Source of the DNA: Dipteris shenzhenensis
Taxonomy: Eukaryota; Polypodiophyta; Polypodiopsida; Gleicheniales
Strand: one strand, 5' to 3'
NCBI GenBank assembly: GCA_047967505.1
Contig: CM106539.1
Length of the DNA: 64,000 nucleotides
Each line of letters begins with the position of its first letter. The stretch's first letter is position 1. A program made the translations under genes and the position numbers. Below the pieces are notes generated by a model. The model was not told where the DNA came from, ran no database searches, and worked only from the letters and a program-made list of their open reading frames with translations. Below, piece by piece: positions 43,923 through 55,892 of this stretch.

Positions 43923-46145
43923 TTGGCTCATGCACAATTTCTATATGTCCAGTGTCCAAATGGCCATACATTATGTTCAAACTGCAAGCTACGGGTGCAC
44001 AATCGCTGTCCTACTTGCAGATATGAACTTGGAAACATTCGGTGTTTAGCTTTGGAAAAGGTCGCAGAGTCGCTTGAACTTCCATGCAAATATCAAAACC
44101 TTGGCTGTCCCGACATCTTTCCCTATTATAGCAAGCTAAAGCATGAGTCACAGTGCAGTTTTAGGCCCTACAATTGTCCTTATGCTGGTTCTGAGTGCTC
44201 AGTAACAGGTGACATTCCAACGCTGGTTGCTCACTTAAGGGATGACCACAAGGTGGATATGCACAATGGCTGCACTTTCAACCATCGATATGTGAAATCA
44301 AACCCACAAGAGGTGGAGAACGCGACGTGGATGCTCACGGTAACAAATTCAGATTTTGCTAGATAGCCCAAGTTGTAGGTTACAAGAGGTGTACATACTT
44401 TCATTTTTACTGCCTGCTGTGTAGAGCACGTGTTGCACAAAGAAATAAGAATAAATTTGTCTGTAGTGTACGTGAAGTGTCCATAAGGTTGGGCTTGGGG
44501 ATGTTGGTAACACTAAATTTACTGATAAATTGATGTAGGATTCCAAAGTTGAAATTGGACGTCTTTGTTGAAGTGCCTGCTTGCCCGTCATTTGGATTCT
44601 TCACATGTGTGACTTTTTGTTTGTGTTGATAGCTGTGAGAAGTAACTCAAGCTTTTAGGTGATACTCAATCTTCCACTTTTTTTATGGTTTTAAATTCTC
44701 AGTGCCGCATCTTTTCCTAATTGGGCATAATCATAATAATTTTTTTGAGGTTTTTTTTTGTGTGGTTCATAGATCTTTCTGAGTCTTGTCTGAAGAGTGA
44801 AACTGTGAACTTGCCATGGAGATAAAATATTAAACATTGAGAAAAGATTTTGGACTATAAAAGAAAAAAATCCAAATTTGTACGATTGGATATATACTGG
44901 CTTACAGAGGTATATATTGAGAAAAGAGGTACGATTGGATATATACTGGCTTGCAGAGGTATATTCTTTCTATCTTAAATGGTGCGTTGCCCTATCAGCT
45001 AGATTTAGATTAAGATGCTCGTTTGGGAGAGACTAAAATGAAATCGTTTAGACTTCACAAGCAGCTGTAGCTTGAATGAAGAGATTTGGACTACTTTTTG
45101 ATTAGCCTTCTCCTTTAGTGCTAGCCTTCGTCATGGCTGAGTTTGCCCTTCACCTCCGGAGTGCCGACAGAAACTCAGTAAGAAGACTTTGTATAAATGG
45201 AAGTATGTGTGGGTGTGTGGATTTGTATGTGTGAGAGCATACTTTTATACTATGGTCTATACCCACTGTTGGGCGCTGATGACGTCATTTGGGATGTCAT
45301 AGTAGCTAGTCCCTGCTATGCGTGATGGAGTTTATGGTTTTCAATCTTACAAGTGACTATCGTGAGATTGAAACTGCACTATGTTGTGTTTTTAGAGGAT
45401 GAGTTTGGGAATGTTCCTGGATTCATCTAGGTATATATATTGAGAAAAGATTCTAGTTTCTTGAGTGTAGCCTTGTTATGGTTGGATGCTTTTGTTACTC
45501 AGCCTTCAACAGGACAAGAGTATCTCGTACCATTCTTGGATATGTTCAACAGACATTGAGTAAGATGCAAGATGTAGGGTATGTTTTGGAAAATTGGTAG
45601 ATAGTATTAAGACAACACTTCTCTCTTGTAAGTCTGGTGCTTTGATTCTTTGCGGAGTGGGAAAAATGTTAAAACATGTAGATGTCTGCTCTCAATGGGA
45701 AACTGAGAAGGCCTTGTTCTCAGGTAGAAAAAACAAAGTAGCTTTGCCTTGTAAGTAATGCAGTTATTAGCTTTTGACCTTATTTCCTCTCTAGATAATA
45801 AACGAGATCAATCTTTATTTGCAGGTCTTCAACTGCTTTGGTCAACATTTTTGCCTCCATTTTGAGGCATTTCAATTAGGAATGGCACCTGTATATATGG
45901 CATTCTTACGCTTCATGGGTGATGACAATGAGGCCAATAATTTCAGCTATAGCCTTGAGGTTGGTGCCAATGGCCGAAAACTAATTTGGCAAGGTGTGCC
46001 GAGGAGCATCAGGGACAGTCATAGGAAGGTGCGAGACAGTCATGATGGGTTGATAATTCAAAGAAACATGGCCTTATTTTTTTCAGGCGGTGATAGGAAA
46101 GAGCTAAAGCTTAGGGTTACTGGAAGAATATGGAAGGAGCAGTGA
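43384..46145 (+). CDS. SINA/SINAT-type RING E3 ubiquitin-protein ligase (3 exons)
   Basis: Exons are 43,384-43,602, 43,953-44,339 and 45,825-46,145, joined in phase 0 at CAA/GTAAGC, CCAG/TGTCC, ACG/GTAACA and GCAG/GTCTTC. They give 307 residues, the usual length of plant SINAT proteins. The C3HC4 RING (C60, C63, C74, H78, C81, C84, C92, C95) is complete and split by intron 1. A SIAH-type zinc finger (CKYQNLGCPDIFPYYSKLKH onward) and the substrate-binding/TRAF-like domain follow (VFNCFGQHFCLHFEAFQLGM; GVPRSIRDSHRKVRDSHDGL). SINATs dimerise and attach ubiquitin to targets such as NAC and autophagy proteins in the cytosol and nucleus. No disabling mutation; likely functional. Which SINAT paralogue cannot be said. 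Confidence 0.96.
43767..43785 (+). repeat. Poly-G(19) run in intron 1 of the SINA gene
   Basis: Nineteen consecutive G follow a pyrimidine tract (TTTTTTTCTTCTTCTTTTTT then C). On the transcribed RNA this could form a G-quadruplex. The length may be inexact in the assembly. Confidence 0.85.
43878..43920 (+). repeat. (GA)n microsatellite near the intron 1 acceptor
   Basis: About 21 GA units, preceded by a CA-rich stretch, end 32 bases before exon 2. The open frame through it is intronic and not coding. Confidence 0.95.
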
Positions 46146-46385
46146 GAAAAGGTCGATCTCTGGTTACATTCAATTGTAATTTATACCTGGTTTTAACGCA
46201 CTGCTGGCATAGTAGGGCAGCTCTCCTGACCAACTCACTGGTCTGCAGAAGGCCTAATAATTTTTTGCTTTGGTTATGTAATGGCCTCACCAGTGATATG
46301 GTTAGAGTTACCAATACATGGTGCCTAAGCCTTTAAAGGACAATAACTGCTCCACATCTTGTTGTCCTCAGTATAAACTCCGAGG

Positions 46386-46391
46386 AATAAA
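46386..46391 (+). terminator. Candidate polyadenylation signal of the SINA gene
   Basis: AATAAA lies 241 bases past the stop codon, a normal plant 3' UTR length. A second AATAAA occurs near 46,544. Confidence 0.45.
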
Positions 46392-46399
46392 GTGGCATC

Positions 46400-48420
46400 A
46401 TTTCTGGTTATGGTTTTCTTTTGTTTTGAATGCTGAAAAGTAATTGTTAACTTGACACGTTTATCTCATTTTTATCAACCATACAGTTTGGGGAAAGGGC
46501 ATATTCCTCACCCTTTGATCCCCTTTTTTCCCATCAACCCAGAAAATAAAGGGAGTATTCTCTTCCCTGCTGCTTGCAAGTTCTTTTATTCGTTCTTTCT
46601 AGCTTCTTGCTTCCACATGCAAGAGATGTGTGGAATCAACGAACCCTTGGTTGAATGTAAAGTCTAGAAGGAACACTTTAAGCTTCATGTGTTGTGCTTG
46701 ATGTAATGGCTCATGTGCCTAACTGTACATTTGGCATCTTGCGTCACTCTGACTTCTCTGAAAATATGGTTCTAGATGTGTTCATCCGCACCCCCTCCCC
46801 AACACCCCATGAGGAGCATGGGATCTTGCCTTGCTGTGCTGCAGTTGAAGGCTGCGCTAGTGCATGACTACCTTTTGGTGGGATATAGTAGTGTAGATTG
46901 ATAGTTGTCCCTGTGTGATGAAGACACTTGTCAGGAGTTTATCCAGTTAGGTGCACAATAATACTCATTCGGAGGAGCAATAATCCTGTTGTGATCAAGT
47001 TGTAATTTGTAGTTTTTTAATTCCTGATTATTAAAATAAGAGTTATTTTGTCATTGTATACTTGTTGAAGTTGCCTTGTTTTATATTCTATTTGGTGTTG
47101 AAGGCTCCAATACTGAATTTGGAGGAAGTGTTATTGTTGCAAAATAATTAGTGCAAGTAATGATGCTGGTATCATATTTAAATTGAGAATGCGGGGACTA
47201 AACAGGTATGCTAAATACACAATTGCCTGTTTGGTTGGAAATGTTGGGTAACAATTTTTACTCATTTTACCCGCCTCTCTTTTTTGGCAGTTTCACACTT
47301 CTGCTTTATAGTGAAGTGGTTTCAAGCCTAGTAAGCACTCAAAATGACAATATTTTGTCTTGTTGCACTGTATGATATATTTTTAAAGTAAGTTTTGCAG
47401 ATTTTTCATATTTGTATAAGGGGGTGAGTTTTTATAGGCATGTTGTACAGACTTTTGCGTCTGTGAGATCATCTATTGAGTTCTTATTATGACATGGTAT
47501 TTATTGCTTTCTTGTTATGACAATATTGTCTTTTTGGCCTGTTTGAGCTTTTCTTAAAAGAAAGAAGTAGAGATATGTTTATTTTGTTCTGTCATTTTAT
47601 ATCAGTGTCAAAAAAGTTAAATGGCTTTGAGTATTTCCATGAGCACCATTATACATTCCACAAGCTGTGTTGTTTCTTGGACAGATTTGAATAAGCCTCC
47701 AACAGCCTTGTTCTAGTAGTTGCCAAATTGTTGGTATTTTGTGATCATGCAAGCGTTGCTTGTTGGAATACATGTTGCATCTGGTGCGTTTGGAGGGGAT
47801 TAAAGTGATGGAAGACCTAGGTTTGTTTATGCAGTGAAGTTTCTTGTTGCACGTTGCATCTCTAGTTGAGAAGAGATGCATGATTTTTTGAGAACTCCTT
47901 TTTCAACACATGGTGATCCATGTCCGGCTTTTGTTCTAGATTAACGAGTTTGGGTGTTATGTGGTGGTGGTTGGAATTTGGCAAGCCTTGTCACTCTAAT
48001 GTATTTTGGACCAAACACACATTCATTACTCCATAATTTAGAAAAGTTTGTGTTTTGGGCTTGTTACTTTTCTAGACCTTTGCAATAAATCTTGTTGTGG
48101 TTGTGGTTCCGACTTTAGTCTAAGTCATTGGCAATGAATGCATTGTGCACCCTTGCATACATTCGTATACGTCCACCATACACTTGAGCAATCTTCACGA
48201 GGGTTGTGAACACAACGAACCTTTTCCATGGTGGCAATCAAGTCATTAGATATACTTTCTTCATGTCTAAGCAAAATTGAATCATAGTGTTGGATACAAT
48301 TTGCAACCAACCTCTTTGGTATCCTGTTGGGAGCACTTGTATTGGACCTCTAGTGGTGGGATGTAGTATGCAAAAATGCTAAAGAAAATCCTTCCTACTA
48401 ATGAAGGAATAATGTGGAGA
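46400..48420. other. No gene recognised
   Basis: AT-rich 3' flank of the SINA gene. A 94-codon minus-strand frame (47,597-47,881) shows no family motif. Confidence 0.45.
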
Positions 48421-48428
48421 GATTGGCA

Positions 48429-48775
48429 ACTTCCCCAAAGAGGTGCAATCCCAAATCAACTTCCCCAAAGAGGTGTATTAAGAAAACGGATATTTGTAAG
48501 TCAATGTGGCCCAAGTGGCTCTTCAACTTGAGAACTTGTGGTGGTTGTTACGCTACTGTCTATGCCCAAGGAAGATTGAGTCCATGCCATACATCAAACG
48601 GAAATTGTTTGCATCCCAATGAATTCATCAATTTGGTGTTGATGCAATTACCAAGGGATGATCTATGGGTGAAATAAATGCCATACATCAAATCGGGGAA
48701 TGAAAATTTTAACGAATTCATTAATTTGGTGTTGATGCAATTTCCAAGGGATGATCTATGGGTCAAATAAACGAA
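48429..48775. repeat. Short and 93-bp tandem duplications
   Basis: CTTCCCCAAAGAGGTG occurs at about 48,430 and 48,461. A longer unit around TTTGGTGTTGATGCAATT, followed by CCAAGGGATGATCTATGGGT, begins at 48,632 and 48,725 (period 93). The plus-strand frame beyond (48,786-49,136) has no recognised domain. Confidence 0.75.
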
Positions 48776-49136
48776 GCAAAAGCCCTTGGTACTAGATGTG
48801 CTAAAGATGAAGACTAGAGAAGGTAACCATTGCAAATCAATATCAAGGTGCAATAGTGAATCATGCAAGAGCTCCCCAACATTAAAGATATCAACAAAGA
48901 AGAGGAGTAGATGGCAAGGTGGAAGATTGTTGCTAAATGACAAGGAAATCCAAGCCGAGGAAAGGGTGGGAAACTTTAGTGGTTTGAAACCGAATACAAT
49001 GTTGAGGACATCAAAGAGGGAGGAGCAAAAGGAGGCCAAGAGATTCAAGGCTCTGCCTCCAAACCAGCCAGACGGCACCAGCCATGCCGCATCAGGTTGC
49101 CACGCAGGGAGATCAATACGTTGCTCATTATCTTGA

Positions 49137-50279
49137 TTTGATGGGAATTGGGCATATTAGGATTGAAAGCAATATCCCCTTGAATCCACCAAGGCAAGGA
49201 ATTGATCTAAGTTTAGTAGCATGCTTCATGACGATGGAAGATTTGAGAGGGAGCCCAATAGCAACTCCATGAGTGACCTTGCCAGTAATGGATTATGTTA
49301 AGATTGAAGATGAAGCAAAAATACAAGGGAGAGTGGATGAACATTCCCATTCCCATTTGTAGAGATTCTTGCAAATGGCAACAATGTTGCAATGCAATAC
49401 AAAGGGGGAGTACTTGATGCATTTTCCCACGACGTTTGAGAAAAGGCTATTGAATGGCTTGATTAATATCTAGGCCATCATTTCAACACATGGAAGCCAT
49501 AAGTGGGAGACGATCTCCCAAGGGACATCGTACTCAACCCAAAGGCACCCTATCGAGGGGATCCAACCTATTGCCTCTAGCTGAAGGTGTCAACTAATGC
49601 ACGTCGTGTACAAGAAAAAGGCACCTCCTCTACTCTATCTAACTATCTTATTTGAGCTAGCCAGAACCACTCTCTTGAGTCCCACTATATATTATAGATA
49701 GGTTGGCCCTCCTACAGCCACACATGCCAAACTGCTCCCTTTAAGGTTGATAAGACTGTGTTTGGATCAATGTGTGAAACCTTGCGCAAGCGTCCCACTG
49801 TCCTAATGCACTACCATTGCAAGACATCCAAGGCCACCTCGTCCCCACCCTCCCTCTCTATCTTAGCCTGCAACAATAGGACTTATGGCCCCAACCTATA
49901 AAACATGCAATGAAAGGACCCAAGGGACTCCCAAAAAAACAAACCCTAAAAGGCACCCCTGTCCACAAGAATTATCTAGACCAGCTGTGAGGGGTCCAAG
50001 AATAGTGCAACCCCTCCCACAAGGAAGCGGGGATCGCACCGTCAACCTCTACCATTTGGGTGCTTGTCCCTCTCAAATGCAAGAGAGCTTATTCCCTGGC
50101 CTTATCATCTCTAGGAAGATGTTTCCAAGTCTCAAAATACCTAGCTAGGCCACTATTCCACTGCACCCACCCAATGTTCGTCCTCTATCCTAACACATTC
50201 CCCTCTGAGTCTTGGACCTCTCAGTGCCAAATGAGTGGTTGCAAGATGGCCTAGACTAAGCCCCCCAAACAAACATTGC
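49137..50279. other. Unassigned; perhaps the LINE 3' part
   Basis: The minus strand may continue the LINE to the right, but no motif is clear below about 50,280. Plus-strand frames at 49,885-50,254 are Pro/Ser-rich and without domains. Confidence 0.3.
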
Positions 50280-52420
50280 CATACCCTAAAAACGCAATTC
50301 ATCAGGGGGGAGCCCTTCCCTGTGAGCCAAGCCTCCAAAAGAAACTAACTAATAGGACTATTGCCACTGTCCACTTGTGTGATGAATGTTCCAAAGGAGC
50401 CCCCACTAGAGGAGAAACTTCTAGGACTCCACACTCGGAGTGAGACCTCATACCACTAGCTTGCCCAATAGGGCCCTCCTCTACATCTCTAGATCTATGA
50501 TACTTAATCCTTCTTATGCTTGTGGCATGATCATTGTCTACCATCCCACATGGGCTAGTATTGCATGTGCCATTCGATCCTAGCCAAAGAAAGTTACACA
50601 CCAAGTGTGTCAGCTCTAATCCATGCACCTCTGGTGGAGGCACTAATAAGAGGCTATGTACTAGGCTATGGCAAGAAGGATCTAGTTGACTACCAACACT
50701 CTATCTACTAGGGAGAGTTTGGTCAAGCTCTCGTATAAAAACTTGCACCGAACAATCTCTAGAATTGAGGCAATCTTATCTCCACCCACTTAAATATCAA
50801 TACCCACCTAATAGCCAAGGTATCTCATTATCTGCCCCTACGAAATCCAATGAAATTCAAAATAATCCCCCAAATCTTGGACCTCTTAAACCTCCTCTAT
50901 GCTCGTGAAGAAACTAATAGATTTGATCCAAGCCTCGAAGGTTTCATAGTAGATAGCTAAGGCCCCCTTGGCCACTGGTTGTTGATTCCTCAACATAAAA
51001 AGTTGTCATTTGCAAACTGTAAGCAGTATTTAGTAAAGTGATCGGTTTCCACAACAGAATGTTTGATCTATCTCCCCCCTTTAGGATCATGCAAATCTAG
51101 CCTCGGCTCAAAGACTATCAAAGGAATGAGTCCAAAATCTCTTGGCAGCTAGCCTAAGAAGGGTAGAGATATGCTCTTAAAAACATAAAAAAAACTGAGG
51201 GTTAAGCCATCCTCTCCTAGGCACTTCTGAGGAGCGAGAGCCTTGAGGGCCTCCCAAAGCTCCACGTACGTGAACAGAGCCTCTAATCGACTACTTAAGA
51301 TCTACAACACAATCAATGAAACCTACACCAAATAGCCTTTCAGGCTACCAGAGTCATCGATGACTCCTCCTCAGATTGAAAAAATTATCGATAGAAGTTA
51401 GAGCCAAATCAAGGATCTTTTGAGGGTTCATGTGCATCTGCCCCTACGTATCTCACAACCTTTGAAGATGAGTCCTAGATGATCACGGCCCACTCGTCTG
51501 GAAGAATTGCTTGGTCATCCTATCCCCTAGCTACACCCATCTGCTAGCCCGGGAGGAGTGGTATGAGAACTCAGCCCAATGAGCCTCCATGACCTTTAAG
51601 TCAAGCTGTGCACTCTCATACTAGTTACTAAGCCATTGGGAATCTAGATCCTACTCTCTAAGTCTCTCTATGGAAGCTAGATCTTGATGTAGTGCTCTCT
51701 CTCATTGCTGCAGAGCATGTCTCTAACTAAGGGCCTGGGATTGTAACTCCTAATTGCTCCTCTAGATTGCAACTGGGTAACAACCTGGGCCTCCCTCCAA
51801 CTACCTCTAGATCTTGACTACTAACTGCTACACCTCTACCTCTTAAAGGAGATCATTTGGGATGTGGATACCCTTTTTGGATAGTTAGAGGTGCGGTTGC
51901 TCTACATGAAGTACAAATAGAGAGCGATCTGACATAGTGGTGCCTACTAAAATGCCCATGCAGCCTCCCCTGTGCAATGCCTAGTCCCCAATATAGAATT
52001 TGTCGAGGTGCTCTAGCAGGCCATCATGCCTTCATTTTCCAAAAGAAAAATGGAGGCTTCCAAGGAGCCTAGTAAACTCTGCCTCCCTCTAGGGATCTCA
52101 GCCACTAATCATTAAGATCAACTACTCTCAAGTGCTCCTCTCTATTGCTGACATCACAACAAAAGAGGCTCACCTCTACTTGTCCTCTATGAGCTCTAAA
52201 TTTTTGAAGTCACCTCCAACAATCCAAGGGTAAACATCTGGAGGAACTCTACCAACCGCCTCAAGAAAGCAGGGTGGTGTTGCCCTCACATGGGTGCGTA
52301 CACATTTAGGATGTCAATCCTAGACTCACTTGCATAGAGATCCATCCAAGCTGCAAGATGTGCGATGAGCTCGCCTTGATCAAAGCCCTTTGGGGCCACT
52401 ACATGGGAGACTACTTATTG
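50280..52420 (-). pseudogene. L1-like LINE ORF2 (endonuclease, RT, C-terminal), heavily decayed
   Basis: Many stops hide it from simple frame searches, but the minus strand reads in order: SRIDILNVYAPM, then DVYPWIVGGDFKNLELIEDK (52,330-52,195), DKFYIGD and TTMSDRSLFVL near 51,950 (endonuclease); ASRWVQLGDRMTKQFFQ-like sequence near 51,530; DGLTLSFFYVF near 51,200; QFANDNFLC near 51,020, where RTs have FADDTLLF; LTKLSLVDRVLVVNQILLA near 50,710; CNFLWLGSNGT near 50,590 and GLSIIDLEM near 50,480. This is the full plant L1 layout in about 2.1 kb. It would nick DNA and copy its own RNA there, but the Asp pair of the active site is lost. Confidence 0.8.
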
Positions 52421-52940
52421 CTAAGGGGGTTACTTTATAGCGAGTTTTTTCACAACGAGTTCATGAGTTTTTTTGACGTATCATAAAAAGCTGATCATGC
52501 CATAGATTTGTCCGAAGGTCTAAAAAGGCATGCAAAAAGGTCTAGAGGGCATGTCTTGTTCAATAGACCTCATTGCATAGAACATTGCAAATCATCACCC
52601 ATGCAATGAAGTTTACCAAACATAGCCCAATTGTATGTTGACTCTTGCTCCATATTGTCCATGCCTCATAGCCTCTTTTTCTTTGCACCTCAATTGTCAA
52701 CTCTTTCTTTTGGTAACTCATTAGGGCATCCATCCTTGGATGTTCCTTTTTGTGGCTTGTTAGGGAACATTCAAGATGTGTAATGACTAGACAAGGGCAT
52801 GTGCAAGATTCACAAAAAGGAACATGCAAGTACTATCAACTCTTCTTTTTTGTGACTCCTTGAGCTACGGGGCTACAATTCCATGCCATGAGTAGACAAG
52901 GAGAGATGCAAATTGCTCAGCACGACTAACAGTTAGTATG

Positions 52941-52982
<42 letters not shown>
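52941..52982. repeat. (CT)n microsatellite
   Basis: About 20 uninterrupted CT units. Confidence 0.95.
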
Positions 52983-52984
<2 letters not shown>

Positions 52985-53742
52985 AATCATGCACCCATAT
53001 TGGTTTGTTACAAGAGCTGGCCTTTATCTTGTAAGTGTCATGAATAGAGTATCTTCTTGTGAGTTTCACCTATCACTGCACTCTGATGTCATTATTTGGA
53101 TTGCATAAATTACTAGTCATCTGCAAATTCTCCAAACTAGCTTTCTACCCACTCCCTTCTAAGTCCTAGTAGCCACATGAAACCAATCATCTTCCAGCCT
53201 TAAATTCACAATGCCAAGCCATTTGGCCATCTTGTCCTCCCACCTCCTCCTTACAATGGATTGCAAATCTTCATACCTTCCCTATTGAAATATAAACACA
53301 ATGTAATATTAAAACAATCGATGCATCAACAAGTAACCTATAAAAAATTGGTTGCAAACCAAGAAATACATTGGTCTTTAATGCCTCCCCCTTTGACACC
53401 ATGATTTGTTCTTGCTTCAATCTCTCGCTCTATAGTGGAATGACTGCACATGACAAAAATATGTAATAATATTTCAAACTTATTTTGTAGGAACATACGT
53501 AACAACAGGTGGAACAACATCTTCGCCAATAGCAAGCTTGGCAAGGCTCTTCTTTCTCAAGGTGTTTTCTCTCTCACTTCTTCTTTGATGATTCATAGCT
53601 TCAACATCATTCATGACAAGTTTCTTGTGGGATTATTTCATGTCGCATTCACATAGATTGTGGACATAACATTCAAATACCTTGTGGACATAACATCATT
53701 CGACATGGATATCCACACAAATTCCAATTATGAATTTAGGCA

Positions 53743-54308
53743 ACAAACATTTCAAAAACATCAAATAAATCCGAAAATCCAAAATAATCTCATTGGAATG
53801 CAGCCAAAAGGGCCTTGAGATACATCAGAGGTACAAGATAGTTTGGAATAGAATACAAAGTTAGTCATCCAAGGTTGAACGGGTACTTTGACAATGACTA
53901 TGCATGAGATCATGAGACCAGGAGATCCACTCAAGGATATGCATTTTCCCTTGTTCACGATGCGGTCATGGTTGTCAAATAAGTAGGCAACTTGTTATCT
54001 CTAGTGGTGCAATGGGGGAATGTCTTAGCAATATATGCATGCTCTTGCCAAAAGAAAGTTTCTCATTTTTTCAACCCACTACTCGCAACAAACATTTTCA
54101 AAAACATAAAATAAATCCCTTTCAAACAAAATATGTGGCATGTTATCATGTATTTACAAAGAACCATATGTCATGCTCATTGATCTGATTCATAGCTCCA
54201 ATTAGGGAAACCGTGTTATGTCTAGTGATGCAATGGGGGTAATGTCTTAGCAATATATGCATGCTCTTGTCAGAAGAAAGTTTCTCATTTTTTCAACCCA
54301 CTACTCTA
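53743..54308. repeat. Two interleaved direct duplications
   Basis: About 90 bp around CTAGTGGTGCAATGGGGG, followed by AATGTCTTAGCAATATATGC, occurs at 54,001 and 54,222. A separate unit (CAACAAACATTTCAAAAACA) occurs at about 53,743 and 54,079. The first lies within or beside the RNase H relic. Confidence 0.7.
53795..54010 (+). pseudogene. Copia RNase H fragment
   Basis: The plus strand reads AAKRALRYIRGTR, a stop, FGIEYKVSHPRLNGYFDNDY then A-stop-DHETRRSTQGYAFSL and VHDAVMVVK. This corresponds to the Copia RT/RNase H junction (AAKRxLRYxxGT, GYxDxDYAxDxxxRRSTxGY). Three stops and the lack of other domains mark it as a relic. It is the only Copia fragment here on the plus strand. Confidence 0.85.
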
Positions 54309-54847
54309 TGCTTTTCATCCCAACAGATGAACATTTTTCCAAGCATGCAATTGTTCCAACACATTTTGTAGTCACTATGTGTTCGCTCTAAGGAACTTTT
54401 CATAGTGGCAGAGCAACATTTGAAACAAGATCATCATTCTCTCCCTCACAAACATGCTCCTCCTCAGCACCCATGTTTAAATTAGCCATCCCACAATGAT
54501 AATTGATCTTTGTCCTTATTTAAAAAGGGAGATCTATTAGGCAGATACAACTCAACAAGATGTGGTTAGCAACGACCTTCTCAATACCATTATCTAAGTT
54601 CACATTGAAAAACAACACAAACATAATGATTGAAACTATAGTGAAATTCAAAATCCAATAAAAAAACATTAAAACAAAAATAAAAGCCAAAATACAGCAG
54701 TCATGCATCCATTTTTCAACCTTTATACATCCCACACGTGGAAAGAATTACATGTTTGACCTTGGGCATGCAAGGCATAAAGAAAATGGTGATGAAGTTT
54801 GTATTTTCAGAACCTTTCAGAATGGAGATCTCTTGATCTTCTCTATT

Positions 54848-55067
54848 CTCTCTCTCTCTCTCTCTCTCTCTCTACTCCCATTGACCAGCACCCTCACTCC
54901 CTCCCTCCGCCTTCTTCCTTCCACTCCTCTCCCTTTTTTCAAAACTCTCTCTCTCTCTCTCTCTCTCTGTAATTCCTAATAAGTGAGCATTAACCCTCAC
55001 TATCCCTGCCTTCCCCTTCTTCCTCCCACTCCTCTCCCTTTTTTTAAATCCTATAATTTTACTCTCC

Positions 55068-55163
<96 letters not shown>
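54848..55163. repeat. Compound (CT)n microsatellite with duplicated spacer
   Basis: CT arrays at 54,848-54,872, 54,945-54,968, 55,071-55,106 and 55,113-55,163 are separated by spacers that share CCACTCCTCTCCCTTTTTT, so the array plus spacer has been duplicated. Confidence 0.9.
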
Positions 55164-55164
<1 letters not shown>

Positions 55165-55892
55165 TAGATTGAACATGCCCTTTTCATCATAATTCTATCC
55201 TTTTCATTAGGTTTCCAAATTCAATCAAATATAAGGACAACCCATCTTATCCATCTAAATAACTATATTACCCCATCTAAAGAACGAGGAAAATCTTCAC
55301 TAGGTTTCTCAATTTCACTTGTTCCAAAGTACACTTAAGCACAGTGTTACTTGAATGCAAATGTTCATTCGCCAATGCTACAGTGTCTTGGGGAAAAGCC
55401 ATGGGAGATAGTTGCCAATGAGTGAGAGGGGTAACTCTATTTAAAGAAAATGTTGGCCATGCATTGGAGTGTTGCACATCGCTAGCCCAAAAGATGAAAG
55501 CAATTATGCTAAGCTAGAGAGATCCCCCTCCCTTTTCATTTTGCCTCATTTCACCTCCTTATTTTGCCTTCGTCTTGTGCCCTTCTCCTGTAGCCTCCAC
55601 TCCTTTCTCCTCATAGCCTCCCGTGCCTCTACTCGTACTTCTTTCCCTTCCCTTCCCTACATCTCTTCCACAACCTGCCTATGTCTATGCTCTTCCTTTC
55701 ATCTTACACTTCCACCTCTCAGCTAGACTTTGAGACCGTGTTGAGTACCTTGCTGCATAGGCACGTTCGCTTTCTGCTTTGGTTTTCTCTATCTTGTTGA
55801 ATAAAGGACTGCAGTGAAGGACATGAGAACTATTATGTATTTTATGGAGCTTGGATTTGGCCCATTCAGTGCCAAACATCAGTTGTTTCCAT

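Noticed and set aside
43824-43952. In-frame extension of SINA exon 2 upstream through HTRTRTHERERER
   Set aside because: This is intron sequence with microsatellite. The protein joins Q73 to CPNG at the AG acceptor, which restores the RING.
47597-47881. 94-codon minus frame downstream of SINA
   Set aside because: No motif, no splice or promoter signs; treated as chance.
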